64,000 bases of DNA from Halopseudomonas salegens (GTDB taxonomy: Bacteria > Pseudomonadota > Gammaproteobacteria > Pseudomonadales > Pseudomonadaceae): positions 2,728,001 to 2,792,000 of the forward strand of contig NZ_LT629787.1 of the NCBI RefSeq assembly GCF_900105655.1, given 5' to 3'. The notes under the pieces were generated by a model. That model was not told where the DNA came from. It ran no database searches and saw only the letters and a list, made by a program, of their open reading frames with translations. Below are positions 9,187 through 16,676 of the stretch, in pieces. Made by a program: the position numbers and the translations under genes. The number at the start of each line of letters is the position of its first letter. Position 1 is the first letter of the stretch.

Positions 9187-9386
9187 TGCGGGAACTCATC
9201 AGTGATCAAATCGTCCTTTCGCAGCACTACCCTCGACATCCACTGCATCAATGAGAAATCAGGCGAGCCTGCTCCAACCAAACTCAATAGTGCAACGGTT
9301 GGACGAGAAAACCCCGTGTTCAGACCCAATTGATAAACGCTCCATGTACCAATACCAATCCTCTTGATAATTGTCTGCAGGCCCTC
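9183..9386 (-). pseudogene. Relic of a toxin C-terminus
   Basis: The space between the two lipoprotein genes holds an open frame without a proper start, ending SRVVLRKDDLITDEFPH. The intact toxin at 9783-10562 ends SRIVARRDDLITRPYPQ. I count 10 identities in 17 positions, and both tails end in an overlap with the start codon of a paralogous lipoprotein. Upstream of these last codons the frame stays open but no longer resembles the toxin in an obvious way. The simplest reading is that a toxin-immunity unit was duplicated or replaced and only the toxin's last codons survive. Confidence 0.55.
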
Positions 9387-9786
9387 AGTCCGACAGCGAA
9401 CATGGCTTTATGCAGTAGCTGGATTCGACGCGCCCGTCCGGATGAATGTTGATCGCGATCCGATAACTTACATTCAGAGGCACGTGAGGGCCAAACCAAC
9501 TTAGCGGCTTATCCCTAGGCTGCCCTTCGAAGTAGTAGAACATATGGAGATTACGCTCCTCAGGGATTACCACAGCAACACCGGGAATAAGCCTTGCGCG
9601 CCCAGACCGTCCCGGTTCAAGCCGGGGCATCCGATAGCGGTCCTTGCCTGCAGTCAACCGCAACTCCACGACCGGGTCACCCGCCTCGCCGAGGTATCGA
9701 TATCTAACATCTACATGGGGTTCGCGAACGCCACACGCTGAGAGCGCTAGGACACAAGTCAGCCAGAGTATCTTTATGCGGATCAC
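9385..9786 (-). CDS. Putative immunity lipoprotein paired with the type-44-like toxin
   Basis: This 133-residue lipoprotein has the signal sequence MIRIKILWLTCVLALSAC; the lipobox is LSAC. The mature part begins GVREPHVDVRYRYLGEAG and ends YCIKPCSLSD. The start is GTG and overlaps the toxin stop codon by four bases (GTGA), so toxin and lipoprotein are translationally coupled. This is the usual arrangement of effector-immunity pairs. A lipoprotein immunity factor would act in the periplasm, which implies a toxin acting there. The function is inferred from gene arrangement and duplication, not from a known family. Confidence 0.65.
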   Translation of the reverse strand: MIRIKILWLTCVLALSACGVREPHVDVRYRYLGEAGDPVVELRLTAGKDRYRMPRLEPGRSGRARLIPGVAVVIPEERNLHMFYYFEGQPRDKPLSWFGPHVPLNVSYRIAINIHPDGRVESSYCIKPCSLSD

Positions 9787-10562
9787 TGTGGATAAGGCCT
9801 TGTGATCAGATCATCTCTACGCGCTACTATTCTAGACACAAGTTGCGAAGCATTGACGCACTCAGACGGAAGATTGTAGAGCTCTATCCCCATTTCAACC
9901 GATACTCGGTCTTCTGGGTGATCGAGTGTGCGCATACCGCTAAACCAGCCATCATTAGGCCAAGGGACCCTGCGGTTCAGCATGTCCGAAGGGATCTGCT
10001 CCAACCCGGCGCCATCCAGCAGCTCGGATTCGCTGAAACCGCAGGCGCGGCCAACGTAGCCATAGTGAATATTGGACCAGACGTCATAGAAATACACGCG
10101 ATCATGGTAGCGATGAAAGTGCTGCGGCACCCCGGGATCCACGGCGGGAGTGAAGCGACGGGCGATGATCGGCTTGTGGTCCCAGGGGCCGTCCTGACGA
10201 ACCAGCATTGCCCAGGCAATATAGGCTGGAACCTTGGTCCTTGCTGCGCCGCTTAGGCATATATATTGTCGCCCGTTAATTTTCTTCCACAGTGGCCAGT
10301 CGCGCATTTCTCCCGCACAGGTATCATAAGTCCAATTGCTGTTGCGGTTGAGGATAGAAATCTTCTGAGCGTCTTCGCCACTGGCGTTACGCAGCATTTC
10401 CTGAGCCATCCACTGGGCGATCGGTGTCAGCTCGTCCAGGGCACGCGACGGTTGCTGCAGGCCTGCGGGTGCAGGGGCGTGGAAGAATGACAAGGGGGCC
10501 GAGGCACCAGGATCGTTGCACCACGGATCGGAGATACCTTGGGGACCAGGCAATCGGCTCAT
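9783..10562 (-). CDS. Polymorphic toxin with type-44-like domain
   Basis: This protein has 259 residues if translation begins at the ATG at 10562 (MSRLPGPQG); an upstream in-frame ATG at 10640 would add 26 residues but lacks a ribosome-binding site. There is no signal peptide. The N-terminal ~50 residues are Pro/Ala-rich. The C-terminal half contains HFHRYHDRVYFYDVWSNIHY followed by GYVGRACGFSESELLDGAGL, which I recognise as the conserved core of the polymorphic toxin type 44 domain (Ntox44). Absence of a signal peptide with a lipoprotein immunity partner fits delivery by a contact-dependent system such as type VI secretion. No Rhs, VgrG, PAAR or Hcp gene is in the window. The enzymatic activity is not deducible from sequence alone. 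Confidence 0.65.
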   Translation of the reverse strand: MSRLPGPQGISDPWCNDPGASAPLSFFHAPAPAGLQQPSRALDELTPIAQWMAQEMLRNASGEDAQKISILNRNSNWTYDTCAGEMRDWPLWKKINGRQYICLSGAARTKVPAYIAWAMLVRQDGPWDHKPIIARRFTPAVDPGVPQHFHRYHDRVYFYDVWSNIHYGYVGRACGFSESELLDGAGLEQIPSDMLNRRVPWPNDGWFSGMRTLDHPEDRVSVEMGIELYNLPSECVNASQLVSRIVARRDDLITRPYPQ

Positions 10563-10815
10563 GTTTGACTCGCAATGATGGACATTGCGGGGGAGTATAA
10601 ATACCCAATTCTCATGGAGCCACACGCTGAGCAAACTCAACGTTCAAACTGCGCAGCCCGTCACACTTTTTCATCATTTACACGACAACACGGGGCGAAA
10701 AACCTGTGCCCACAACCCAGATTGCACAACATCCACACCGGGGTTTGGTCACCCGCCCACTATCGGCATTGACAGTCAAAGCAGGTATAATTACAGCTTT
10801 TTGACAGCGAGTGCG

Positions 10816-11730
10816 ATGACGTTGCTGGACATTGATCAGCTGACATTTGGCTACCGTCAACAGCCTGCCCTGCTGGCTGACATAAGCCTGCGGCTTGCCG
10901 ACGGCGACATGCTGGGGCTGCTCGGTCCCAACGGCGCGGGCAAGACTACGCTGGTGTCACTGATTACCGGCCTGCTGAAGCCTGGTCACGGCAGCATCAC
11001 GCTCAATGGCAAACAGGTAGCGCTGGGTGACCGTCGTATTGCGCTGGTGCCTCAGGAATATGCTTTTTATCCACGTCTGAGCGGGCGGGAAAATCTGACC
11101 TTTTTTGCCGGTGTGCAAGGCTTGAAGGGCAACACGGCCAAACAGGCGGTCGACAGAGTACTGGCGCAATGTGCGCTGACTGACACACAACACCAACGTG
11201 CAGCCCGGTATTCGGGCGGGCTCAAACGCCGACTGAATTTTGCCATCGCCATATTGACCCATCCGCAGTTGCTGATTCTGGACGAACCGACGGCCAACGT
11301 GGACCCGCAAACCCGCAAGCTGTTATTGGACATTGTCCGCGAGCTGCACCAGGAGGGCGTCGGCATTATCTACACCTCACACCTACTGGGTGAGGTGGAA
11401 AACCTGTGCAACCAGGTTGCCCTCTTGCACGGGGGCAGACTGGTGCTGCACGGCAGCATGGATGAACTGCTCAGGGATGCGCAGCAGTCCGTATCCCTGA
11501 AACCGACACAAACACCTTCTGCCGAACTGGTCTCGCGCTTCAACGCCTGTCAGCAAGCCGACCACTGGTGGCGCTTTGAACTCCCCGCAGGCACGACCGT
11601 GGCTGGCTTGCTCAGCACGCTTGAACAGGCAGGCCTGCATTACACGCATATTCGCTACGGCACCCAGGCGCTGGAAGATATTTATCTGGCGCTGACCAGT
11701 GATACCCACCCTGCAAGCGCTGCTTCATGA
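10816..11730 (+). CDS. ABC transporter ATP-binding protein (lipid/polyketide exporter)
   Basis: This 304-residue ATPase starts at MTLLDIDQLTFGYRQ; I rejected the longer upstream frame because its extra 77 residues are unlike any ABC protein. It has Walker A GPNGAGKTT (about residues 38-46), the signature YSGGLKRRLNFA, Walker B LLILDEPTANVDP and a switch His in YTSHLLGEVE. The C-terminal ~80 residues form the extra domain seen in ABC-2-type drug and lipid exporters. The stop codon overlaps the permease ATG by four bases (ATGA). It opens an operon with an ACP and ketosynthases and is presumably the exporter for the product or its lipid intermediate. A TATAAT at 10786-10791 is upstream but its -35 partner is unclear. 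Confidence 0.9.
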   Translation: MTLLDIDQLTFGYRQQPALLADISLRLADGDMLGLLGPNGAGKTTLVSLITGLLKPGHGSITLNGKQVALGDRRIALVPQEYAFYPRLSGRENLTFFAGVQGLKGNTAKQAVDRVLAQCALTDTQHQRAARYSGGLKRRLNFAIAILTHPQLLILDEPTANVDPQTRKLLLDIVRELHQEGVGIIYTSHLLGEVENLCNQVALLHGGRLVLHGSMDELLRDAQQSVSLKPTQTPSAELVSRFNACQQADHWWRFELPAGTTVAGLLSTLEQAGLHYTHIRYGTQALEDIYLALTSDTHPASAAS

Positions 11731-12890
11731 CTGCCTTTATCGCCGCACTGCGCAAGGAACTGCGGCTGCTGCTGCGTGACTGGCATGCGCTGCTGTTGTT
11801 GTTTTTGATGCCCAGTGCTTTTGTGATCATCATGTCACTGGCATTGGCCGACAGTTTTGGCGATGGCCAGCAACTGCAACTCAAAGGCTACCTCGTCAGC
11901 CCTGACACGTCCTCTGCAGCCAGCGATGATTTTCTGGCAACCCTGCGCACTTCCGGCTTGTTCGACCTGGAATCCGCGACGCTGTCCGCGCCACTCAGGC
12001 TCAGCGGGCGTAGTTTTGTTCTGCGGGTACACGATGATTTTGCCACCAGCCTGGACACCCCTGGCGCCAGCGGCTTGAGCCTTGGTTTTGCCGCCGAGAT
12101 GGGCGCCCGCGAGCGCGAGCTGATCCGCGCCGCCGTGCAACAGGCATTTGCCAGGTATTACACGCACCTGATTGCCTACGAACTGGGCTACGATGATGAC
12201 TATGCCCGCGAAGAATTGCTGCGGGAAGGTTTTATCAGCGACCTGCCCGGCACGTCTGCCGACAGCCCGAATGCCGTGCAGCAGAACGTTTCCGGCTGGC
12301 TCATCTTTGCCATGTTCATTATTGCCATTCCGCTCTCAACCACGGTCATTCAGGAGCGCAGTGAACGCACACTGATGCGCCTGCAAACGCTCGGCGCTTC
12401 ATTGACCAGCATCTATCTGGCCAAGCTGCTGCCCTATGGCATCGTCAATGTGCTGCAATTGATGCTTATGCTGGCCCTGGGCGCATGGCTGCTGCCTCTG
12501 CTGGGCGCGCGCGGCCTGTCCCTGCAGGTCAACCTGCCCGCCCTGTTGCTGATGGGGCTGGCCACCAGCTTTGCCGCCCTGTGCATGGCCAGCCTGGTCG
12601 CCACCGCCGCCCGTACCGTGGAACAGGCTACGGTGTTCAGTGGTGGCCTGAACATTTTGCTCGCTGCCATCAGCGGTATTATGATTCCAACCTTTATCAT
12701 GCCGCCGGCTATGCAAACCATTGCCGCGCTGTCACCGATGAACTGGGCCCTCGAAGGTTTTCTCGAGGTGCTGGTCAGACAAGGCGCTCCGGGCGATATA
12801 GCACACACCTGTTTTCGTTTATTTCTGTTTGGCCTCCTGATCGGGACGCTGGCAGCATTTCTGCTGAAAAGGAACAATCATCATGGCTGA
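11727..12890 (+). CDS. ABC-2 type transporter permease
   Basis: This 387-residue inner-membrane permease has one N-terminal helix (about 20-42), a large extracytoplasmic domain (about 43-195), then five helices in the C-terminal half (from WLIFAMFIIAIPLSTTVI to the end, including LNILLAAISGIMIPTFIMPP). This is the ABC-2/DrrB-YhhJ topology. It forms the transporter with the preceding ATPase; only one permease gene is present, so a homodimer is expected. Its last eight bases overlap the ACP gene. Within this locus it most likely exports the polyketide or resorcinol lipid. Confidence 0.88.
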   Translation: MTAFIAALRKELRLLLRDWHALLLLFLMPSAFVIIMSLALADSFGDGQQLQLKGYLVSPDTSSAASDDFLATLRTSGLFDLESATLSAPLRLSGRSFVLRVHDDFATSLDTPGASGLSLGFAAEMGARERELIRAAVQQAFARYYTHLIAYELGYDDDYAREELLREGFISDLPGTSADSPNAVQQNVSGWLIFAMFIIAIPLSTTVIQERSERTLMRLQTLGASLTSIYLAKLLPYGIVNVLQLMLMLALGAWLLPLLGARGLSLQVNLPALLLMGLATSFAALCMASLVATAARTVEQATVFSGGLNILLAAISGIMIPTFIMPPAMQTIAALSPMNWALEGFLEVLVRQGAPGDIAHTCFRLFLFGLLIGTLAAFLLKRNNHHG

Positions 12891-13149
12891 GTCAGATGCC
12901 GAGCTGAAACACGCACTGAAAGTATTGGTCATTGAGGAATGTGACAAGGATGAACTGAGTCCGGAAGACATCAGCGATGATCAGGCTCTGCTGGGTGGCG
13001 ATCTGGACCTGGATTCACTCGATGTGCTGCAAATCTGCATGGCGATAAAAGCCCAGTACGGTGTGCGCATCGAGGGCTCTTCGGAGGCACGCAAGGCGCT
13101 GAGGTCAATCAATACCCTGGCGCAAACCATTGTTGATCGCCGCAACTGA
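12883..13149 (+). CDS. Acyl carrier protein
   Basis: This 88-residue carrier protein has GGDLDLDSLDVLQ, with Ser45 as the expected 4'-phosphopantetheine site in the D-S-L motif. It is acidic and helical over the rest of its length (IEECDKDELSPEDI). AAGGA precedes the start, which lies inside the end of the permease gene; its stop overlaps the ketosynthase start by one base. It should carry the growing chain for the following ketosynthase and may present the acyl group to the BtrH-like acyltransferase. It is distinct from the two ACPs of the aryl-polyene cluster. Confidence 0.9.
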   Translation: MAESDAELKHALKVLVIEECDKDELSPEDISDDQALLGGDLDLDSLDVLQICMAIKAQYGVRIEGSSEARKALRSINTLAQTIVDRRN

Positions 13150-14333
13150 TGCAAGTCTGCCTCTCAGCCTATGACGCGCATTGTGCGCTGGGTCGCGGCG
13201 TCGATGCCTGTGTCGATCAGTTGCTGGCTGGCGGTGTGGCCGTCGGCCAGCGCCAGTTTGACGATCTCAACGAACCCCTGACCCTGCCCTACTTTGGCAT
13301 CCCTGCAGCCGGTGACAATGACGCGGATAACGAGCCAGACCTGTACCGCTGCCTCAATCAGATTGCCGCCGGCGTTCTGGCCAAAGCCGGACTGGATGCA
13401 GCGGCCAGGCAGCGCACGGCGATACTGCTCGGCTCGTCTTCATTTGACGTGCAAGTCTCCGAACAGCGCTATCAGGCCGACCTGCAGGAACGTGGCGATG
13501 CAGCAGTACCCATGCCGATTGTCGGTTACGGCAAGCTGGCCGAGCGCCTGGCCAGTGAACTGGCGCTGAGTGAATACCGTTTTACCTACAGCACTGCCTG
13601 TACCTCCAGTGCCAACGCCCTGCTCTATGGCCAACGCCTGATCAGTGCAGGACTGGTTGACCATGCGCTGGTCATAGGTCTGGAGTGGAGAAACCTCACC
13701 AGCATCCTGGGCTTTGCCGGGTTGGGGCTGCTCAGCCCGACGGCCAGCATGCGCCCCTTTCAAAGTGGCCGGGACGGCTTGCTGCTCGGCGAAGCTATCG
13801 GCTGTGTACTACTCAGCCATCCGCAATACGCAGCCACAAACACGCCTCGCCTGGCCGGTGGCGCCATCGCCACCGACAATCACAGCCTGACTGCTGCCAA
13901 TATTGACGGTTCAGAGCTGGCCATGGTCATCCGGCTGGCATTGCAGGACAGCGGCATTGAAAGCGCGCAAATAAAAGGCATCAAAGCCCATGCAACCGCT
14001 TCCCTGAAAAATGACGAAGCCGAATCTGCCGCTATCCGGCAGGTGCTGGGTGACACACCGCCGCCCCTGTTTGCCCTGAAACCCTTTTGCGGGCACACAC
14101 TGGGGGCCTGCGGTGCTCTGGAGCTGGCACTGACGCTGGGCTGCATGTCCCGCGGGGTGTTGCCTGGAAACCGGAATATCCAGTGTGATGAATCGCTCGG
14201 CATCAGCCTGTTGGGAGAAACCATCCCGGCCGACAGCGGCTATTACCTGCTCAACTCGTTTGCCTTCGGCGGGAACAATAACGCCCTGGTGATCCATTAT
14301 TCGGGCAGCGAGGCACCTCCATGCGCATCGTAA
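13149..14333 (+). CDS. Beta-ketoacyl synthase (type II PKS/FAS-like)
   Basis: This 394-residue ketosynthase has the complete active site: Cys151 in TYSTACTSSANAL, His281 in IKAHATASLKND, Lys311 and His316 in KPFCGHTLGACGALE. The family condenses an acyl primer with malonyl-ACP. It closely resembles the aryl-polyene KS at 61609-62787 in motif context (STACTSSA, GHTLGACGALE), so the two systems share ancestry. It overlaps the next gene by 13 bases; that gene encodes a KS-like protein without the Cys, so a KS/chain-length-factor heterodimer is a sensible inference. Product chain length is not readable from sequence. Confidence 0.9.
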   Translation: MQVCLSAYDAHCALGRGVDACVDQLLAGGVAVGQRQFDDLNEPLTLPYFGIPAAGDNDADNEPDLYRCLNQIAAGVLAKAGLDAAARQRTAILLGSSSFDVQVSEQRYQADLQERGDAAVPMPIVGYGKLAERLASELALSEYRFTYSTACTSSANALLYGQRLISAGLVDHALVIGLEWRNLTSILGFAGLGLLSPTASMRPFQSGRDGLLLGEAIGCVLLSHPQYAATNTPRLAGGAIATDNHSLTAANIDGSELAMVIRLALQDSGIESAQIKGIKAHATASLKNDEAESAAIRQVLGDTPPPLFALKPFCGHTLGACGALELALTLGCMSRGVLPGNRNIQCDESLGISLLGETIPADSGYYLLNSFAFGGNNNALVIHYSGSEAPPCAS

Positions 14334-15217
14334 TCAGCAGCCACTACAGTTTGCTGCACAGCATCGATGCAACCGAGCAGCAATTGCCTGACATTCAGGC
14401 ATTGATCAAACGCTGGCACCCCGAGCGTATCCGCCGTATCGATCGTTATATTCAACTGTGCGTGGCCGGCGGGCTGAATTGTGTGGCTGGTCGTCAGTTG
14501 CCTGCCGACACCGGCGTGTATCTGAGCTCAAGCGCTGGCGCAGTGAGTACTTCAAGCGCCGCCATGCGGCATATCCAACGGCAGGGCGAACTGCCCAAGC
14601 CACTGCATTTCGTGAACACCCTGGGCAACTCTGCCGGCTATTACCTGACCCGGCTACTGCAGCTCAATGGCAATGCCTTGCTGGTTTCAGACGAGGAACT
14701 GTCTTTTGAAGCGGCCCTGCTGCATGCTGGCATGGACCTGCTGGCCGGCCGCATCAGCACGGCACTGGTGGGCGGTTTCGATGAGGTGGCGATGCCCATT
14801 GCGCAGCACCTGGAACGACTGCAGGCGCCAGCCGATACTGCCAGCCTCTATGAAGGCAGTCATTGGTTATTGCTGGAACGGCAGGACGACAATCACAGCC
14901 CCAACCAGCCACACGGCGAGCTGGAACTACCCTGCTATCTGCGCGGCACCGGGCAACTGAGTCAGTGGCTGGCCCAACACCCCGGGCTGCCGCTGCAACT
15001 GAGCTTCAGACCGGATGCAGACGAATGCGAGCTGTTGGCCGACAGAGAGTGGCAAGCCTTTGGTGGCCGGGCATTGCCGCACGGTGTCTTTTCCGGCGCG
15101 GCACTGAGTGCATTGGCTGGCGGGGGGCGGTCAGCGATTCACCTGAGCAAAAAAAGCGGTGGTAGCTACTGCGCAGTGATGGTCAGCGTTTTGCAGTCGC
15201 CTGAACCCAGCCTTTGA
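14321..15217 (+). CDS. Ketosynthase-like protein lacking the active-site Cys (possible chain-length factor)
   Basis: This 298-residue protein resembles the N-terminal two-thirds of a ketosynthase: VYLSSSAGAVSTSSAAM, HFVNTLGNSAGYYLTRLLQ, LLAGRISTALVGGFDE. Where ketosynthases have the catalytic Cys (normally in TACSS-like context), it reads LGNSAG, so condensation chemistry is not expected. The C-terminal His motifs are also absent or unrecognisable, and the protein is about 100 residues shorter than a full KS. In type II polyketide systems such inactive partners act as chain-length factors. The 13-base overlap with the active KS gene supports tight stoichiometry. It ends tail-to-tail with, and overlaps by 35 bases, the BtrH-like gene on the other strand. 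Confidence 0.72.
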   Translation: MRIVISSHYSLLHSIDATEQQLPDIQALIKRWHPERIRRIDRYIQLCVAGGLNCVAGRQLPADTGVYLSSSAGAVSTSSAAMRHIQRQGELPKPLHFVNTLGNSAGYYLTRLLQLNGNALLVSDEELSFEAALLHAGMDLLAGRISTALVGGFDEVAMPIAQHLERLQAPADTASLYEGSHWLLLERQDDNHSPNQPHGELELPCYLRGTGQLSQWLAQHPGLPLQLSFRPDADECELLADREWQAFGGRALPHGVFSGAALSALAGGGRSAIHLSKKSGGSYCAVMVSVLQSPEPSL

Positions 15218-16181
15218 GCCCCTGCCAGGCAGCATTTTCCTGTTCCGCACACGCTCGCAGCTTGTCGGCCAGCACCTGACGATTGATCGGCTGATCGCGC
15301 TTGCACTGCTTGGCCACCAGCAAAGCAAACTCGCGCCAACCATCACCCACTGCAGTCATGTTTTCCGAGGCATCGGCCAGCGCCTGATCACCCAGTATAT
15401 TGGCCGCTTCCTGCAGGAACGAGGCATAGATAAACCTGAAGCCGGCGCCACCGGTACCGATCTCTTCCTGCATGCGCACAATGTGGCCCAGAAACAGTCG
15501 CTGCTCCTGATCAGTACCTTTGAGCCGCTCGATCTTGCCCGCCAGGTACCGGATGCCGCGCACACCGATTATTGGCAAGGGCGCGCCGGTCATGACCTTG
15601 ACGTTCTTGCGGATGGCGTCATGAATCAAACGCGGATAGTCCAGCTGCTGCGGCACCGATTCAATGGTGTACATCAAGCCTTTGGGTGCCAGCGGACCGC
15701 GCACAAAACGCGCCTTGTTCAGATCACGCGGCGCGATCTGCACAGGTTCTTCAAAGATCGGGTCGCTGACCAGGTAATTTTTATCCTGTTTGCCATACAC
15801 CAGCAAATTATGCGCATTGAAATGAAAACGCATTTCCTCGGGAAAGTACGGCAGGTAGTACACGGACGTCTGCAAGCCTACCGGCGTGTTGGCTGCCAGC
15901 AAATCGTCCAGCGCATTGGCCGCACGCAGCGGATCCTTGAATGTGTGGAAGCCAACCTGCACGCCCAGGCGCTTGCACAGATTCTTGATGATAAAGCGCG
16001 GCGGCAGGCGATAGGCAATCAGCGGTTGACCGGCCAGCTTCACGATCGGTATGTAGGCAAATGCCAGCGCATTGGACAGGCCAAAAGCCATCGGCTCGGA
16101 GATCGGCAAACCATGATGGGTAAGCAAGGCAGAGATAGCGCCACTTTCACAGTGAGCTGACTGGGTGTGCTGAAATGTCAT
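15183..16181 (-). CDS. BtrH-like acyltransferase (papain-fold)
   Basis: This 332-residue protein is recognisable as a BtrH N-terminal domain protein with the companion C-terminal DUF4872-like region. The N-terminus has HCESGAISALL (Cys11), and later FNAHNLLVYGKQ (a conserved His) and YLVSDPIFE (an Asp), which together can form a Cys-His-Asp site. BtrH of butirosin biosynthesis transfers an acyl chain from an ACP onto an aminoglycoside amine. By analogy this protein could off-load the ACP-bound chain onto an amine or alcohol acceptor; the acceptor is unknown. Its start overlaps the stop of the upstream small gene (ATGA), so it belongs to the minus-strand arm of the locus with DarA/DarB-like genes. 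Confidence 0.8.
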   Translation of the reverse strand: MTFQHTQSAHCESGAISALLTHHGLPISEPMAFGLSNALAFAYIPIVKLAGQPLIAYRLPPRFIIKNLCKRLGVQVGFHTFKDPLRAANALDDLLAANTPVGLQTSVYYLPYFPEEMRFHFNAHNLLVYGKQDKNYLVSDPIFEEPVQIAPRDLNKARFVRGPLAPKGLMYTIESVPQQLDYPRLIHDAIRKNVKVMTGAPLPIIGVRGIRYLAGKIERLKGTDQEQRLFLGHIVRMQEEIGTGGAGFRFIYASFLQEAANILGDQALADASENMTAVGDGWREFALLVAKQCKRDQPINRQVLADKLRACAEQENAAWQGLKGWVQATAKR

Positions 16182-16585
16182 GGGCGTGGTTCCGGCAGGG
16201 TTTTCAGTTCACTGATCGATTTATCCATGGCCCGCGCATAACGCGACAGCACGCGGTCACTCAAACCGGCAAAGACTGCCGGTCTGAAATGGCGATTGAC
16301 CCGCCACCGCCAGAACCCGGTGAGCTGACAAAGCAGCGGCGGGTCGATTCGGCAATCGTACATGTGAAAATACAAGGGAGATTTTTCTCCGGCCTCAACT
16401 TGCGCACGCGCCTGATCGGCCCAGGCCTGGTATTGAGCCACAGCATCCAGCGTTGCATTGGCCTCGGCTTCCCAGCCGGAAGACTGCACACCGGTGTAAG
16501 CGCCGGATTCGTCCTTGGCATACAGCAGCTTTTTATGTCCGGCGTAGGTACTGGACTGATCTTGTGGCACTTCATCAACGCGCAT
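16178..16585 (-). CDS. Conserved small protein of the DAR-like locus
   Basis: This 135-residue soluble protein starts MRVDEVPQDQSSTYAGHKKL. I recall similar proteins (same start, a central GVQSSGWEAEA and a C-terminal WRWRVNRHFRPAVF with ALA-type helices) next to ketosynthases in other Pseudomonas-like genomes, but know of no assigned function. It has no membrane segment or catalytic motif I can name. The C-terminal basic part (RHFRPAVFAGLSDRVLSRYA) could be a helix-turn-helix-like region, which is only a guess. It overlaps the BtrH-like gene by four bases, so the two probably work together. Confidence 0.65.
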   Translation of the reverse strand: MRVDEVPQDQSSTYAGHKKLLYAKDESGAYTGVQSSGWEAEANATLDAVAQYQAWADQARAQVEAGEKSPLYFHMYDCRIDPPLLCQLTGFWRWRVNRHFRPAVFAGLSDRVLSRYARAMDKSISELKTLPEPRP

Positions 16586-16676
16586 GCAAGCCTCACTGGG
16601 CGGTAAATTCAGACGGCCATTTTTTTATCGGATTGCCAACTGGCGCCGAGCCGCCGGCAGTGGCGCTCGCACGGTC

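Noticed and set aside
10563..10640. N-terminal extension of the toxin from an upstream ATG
   Set aside because: There is no ribosome-binding site before 10640, and the MSRLPGPQG start looks natural; the choice is still not certain.
10769..10791. TTGACA and TATAAT upstream of the ABC transporter operon
   Set aside because: The hexamers are only 11 bases apart, too close for a sigma-70 promoter. The TATAAT may still be a -10 element with a poor -35, but I could not support it.
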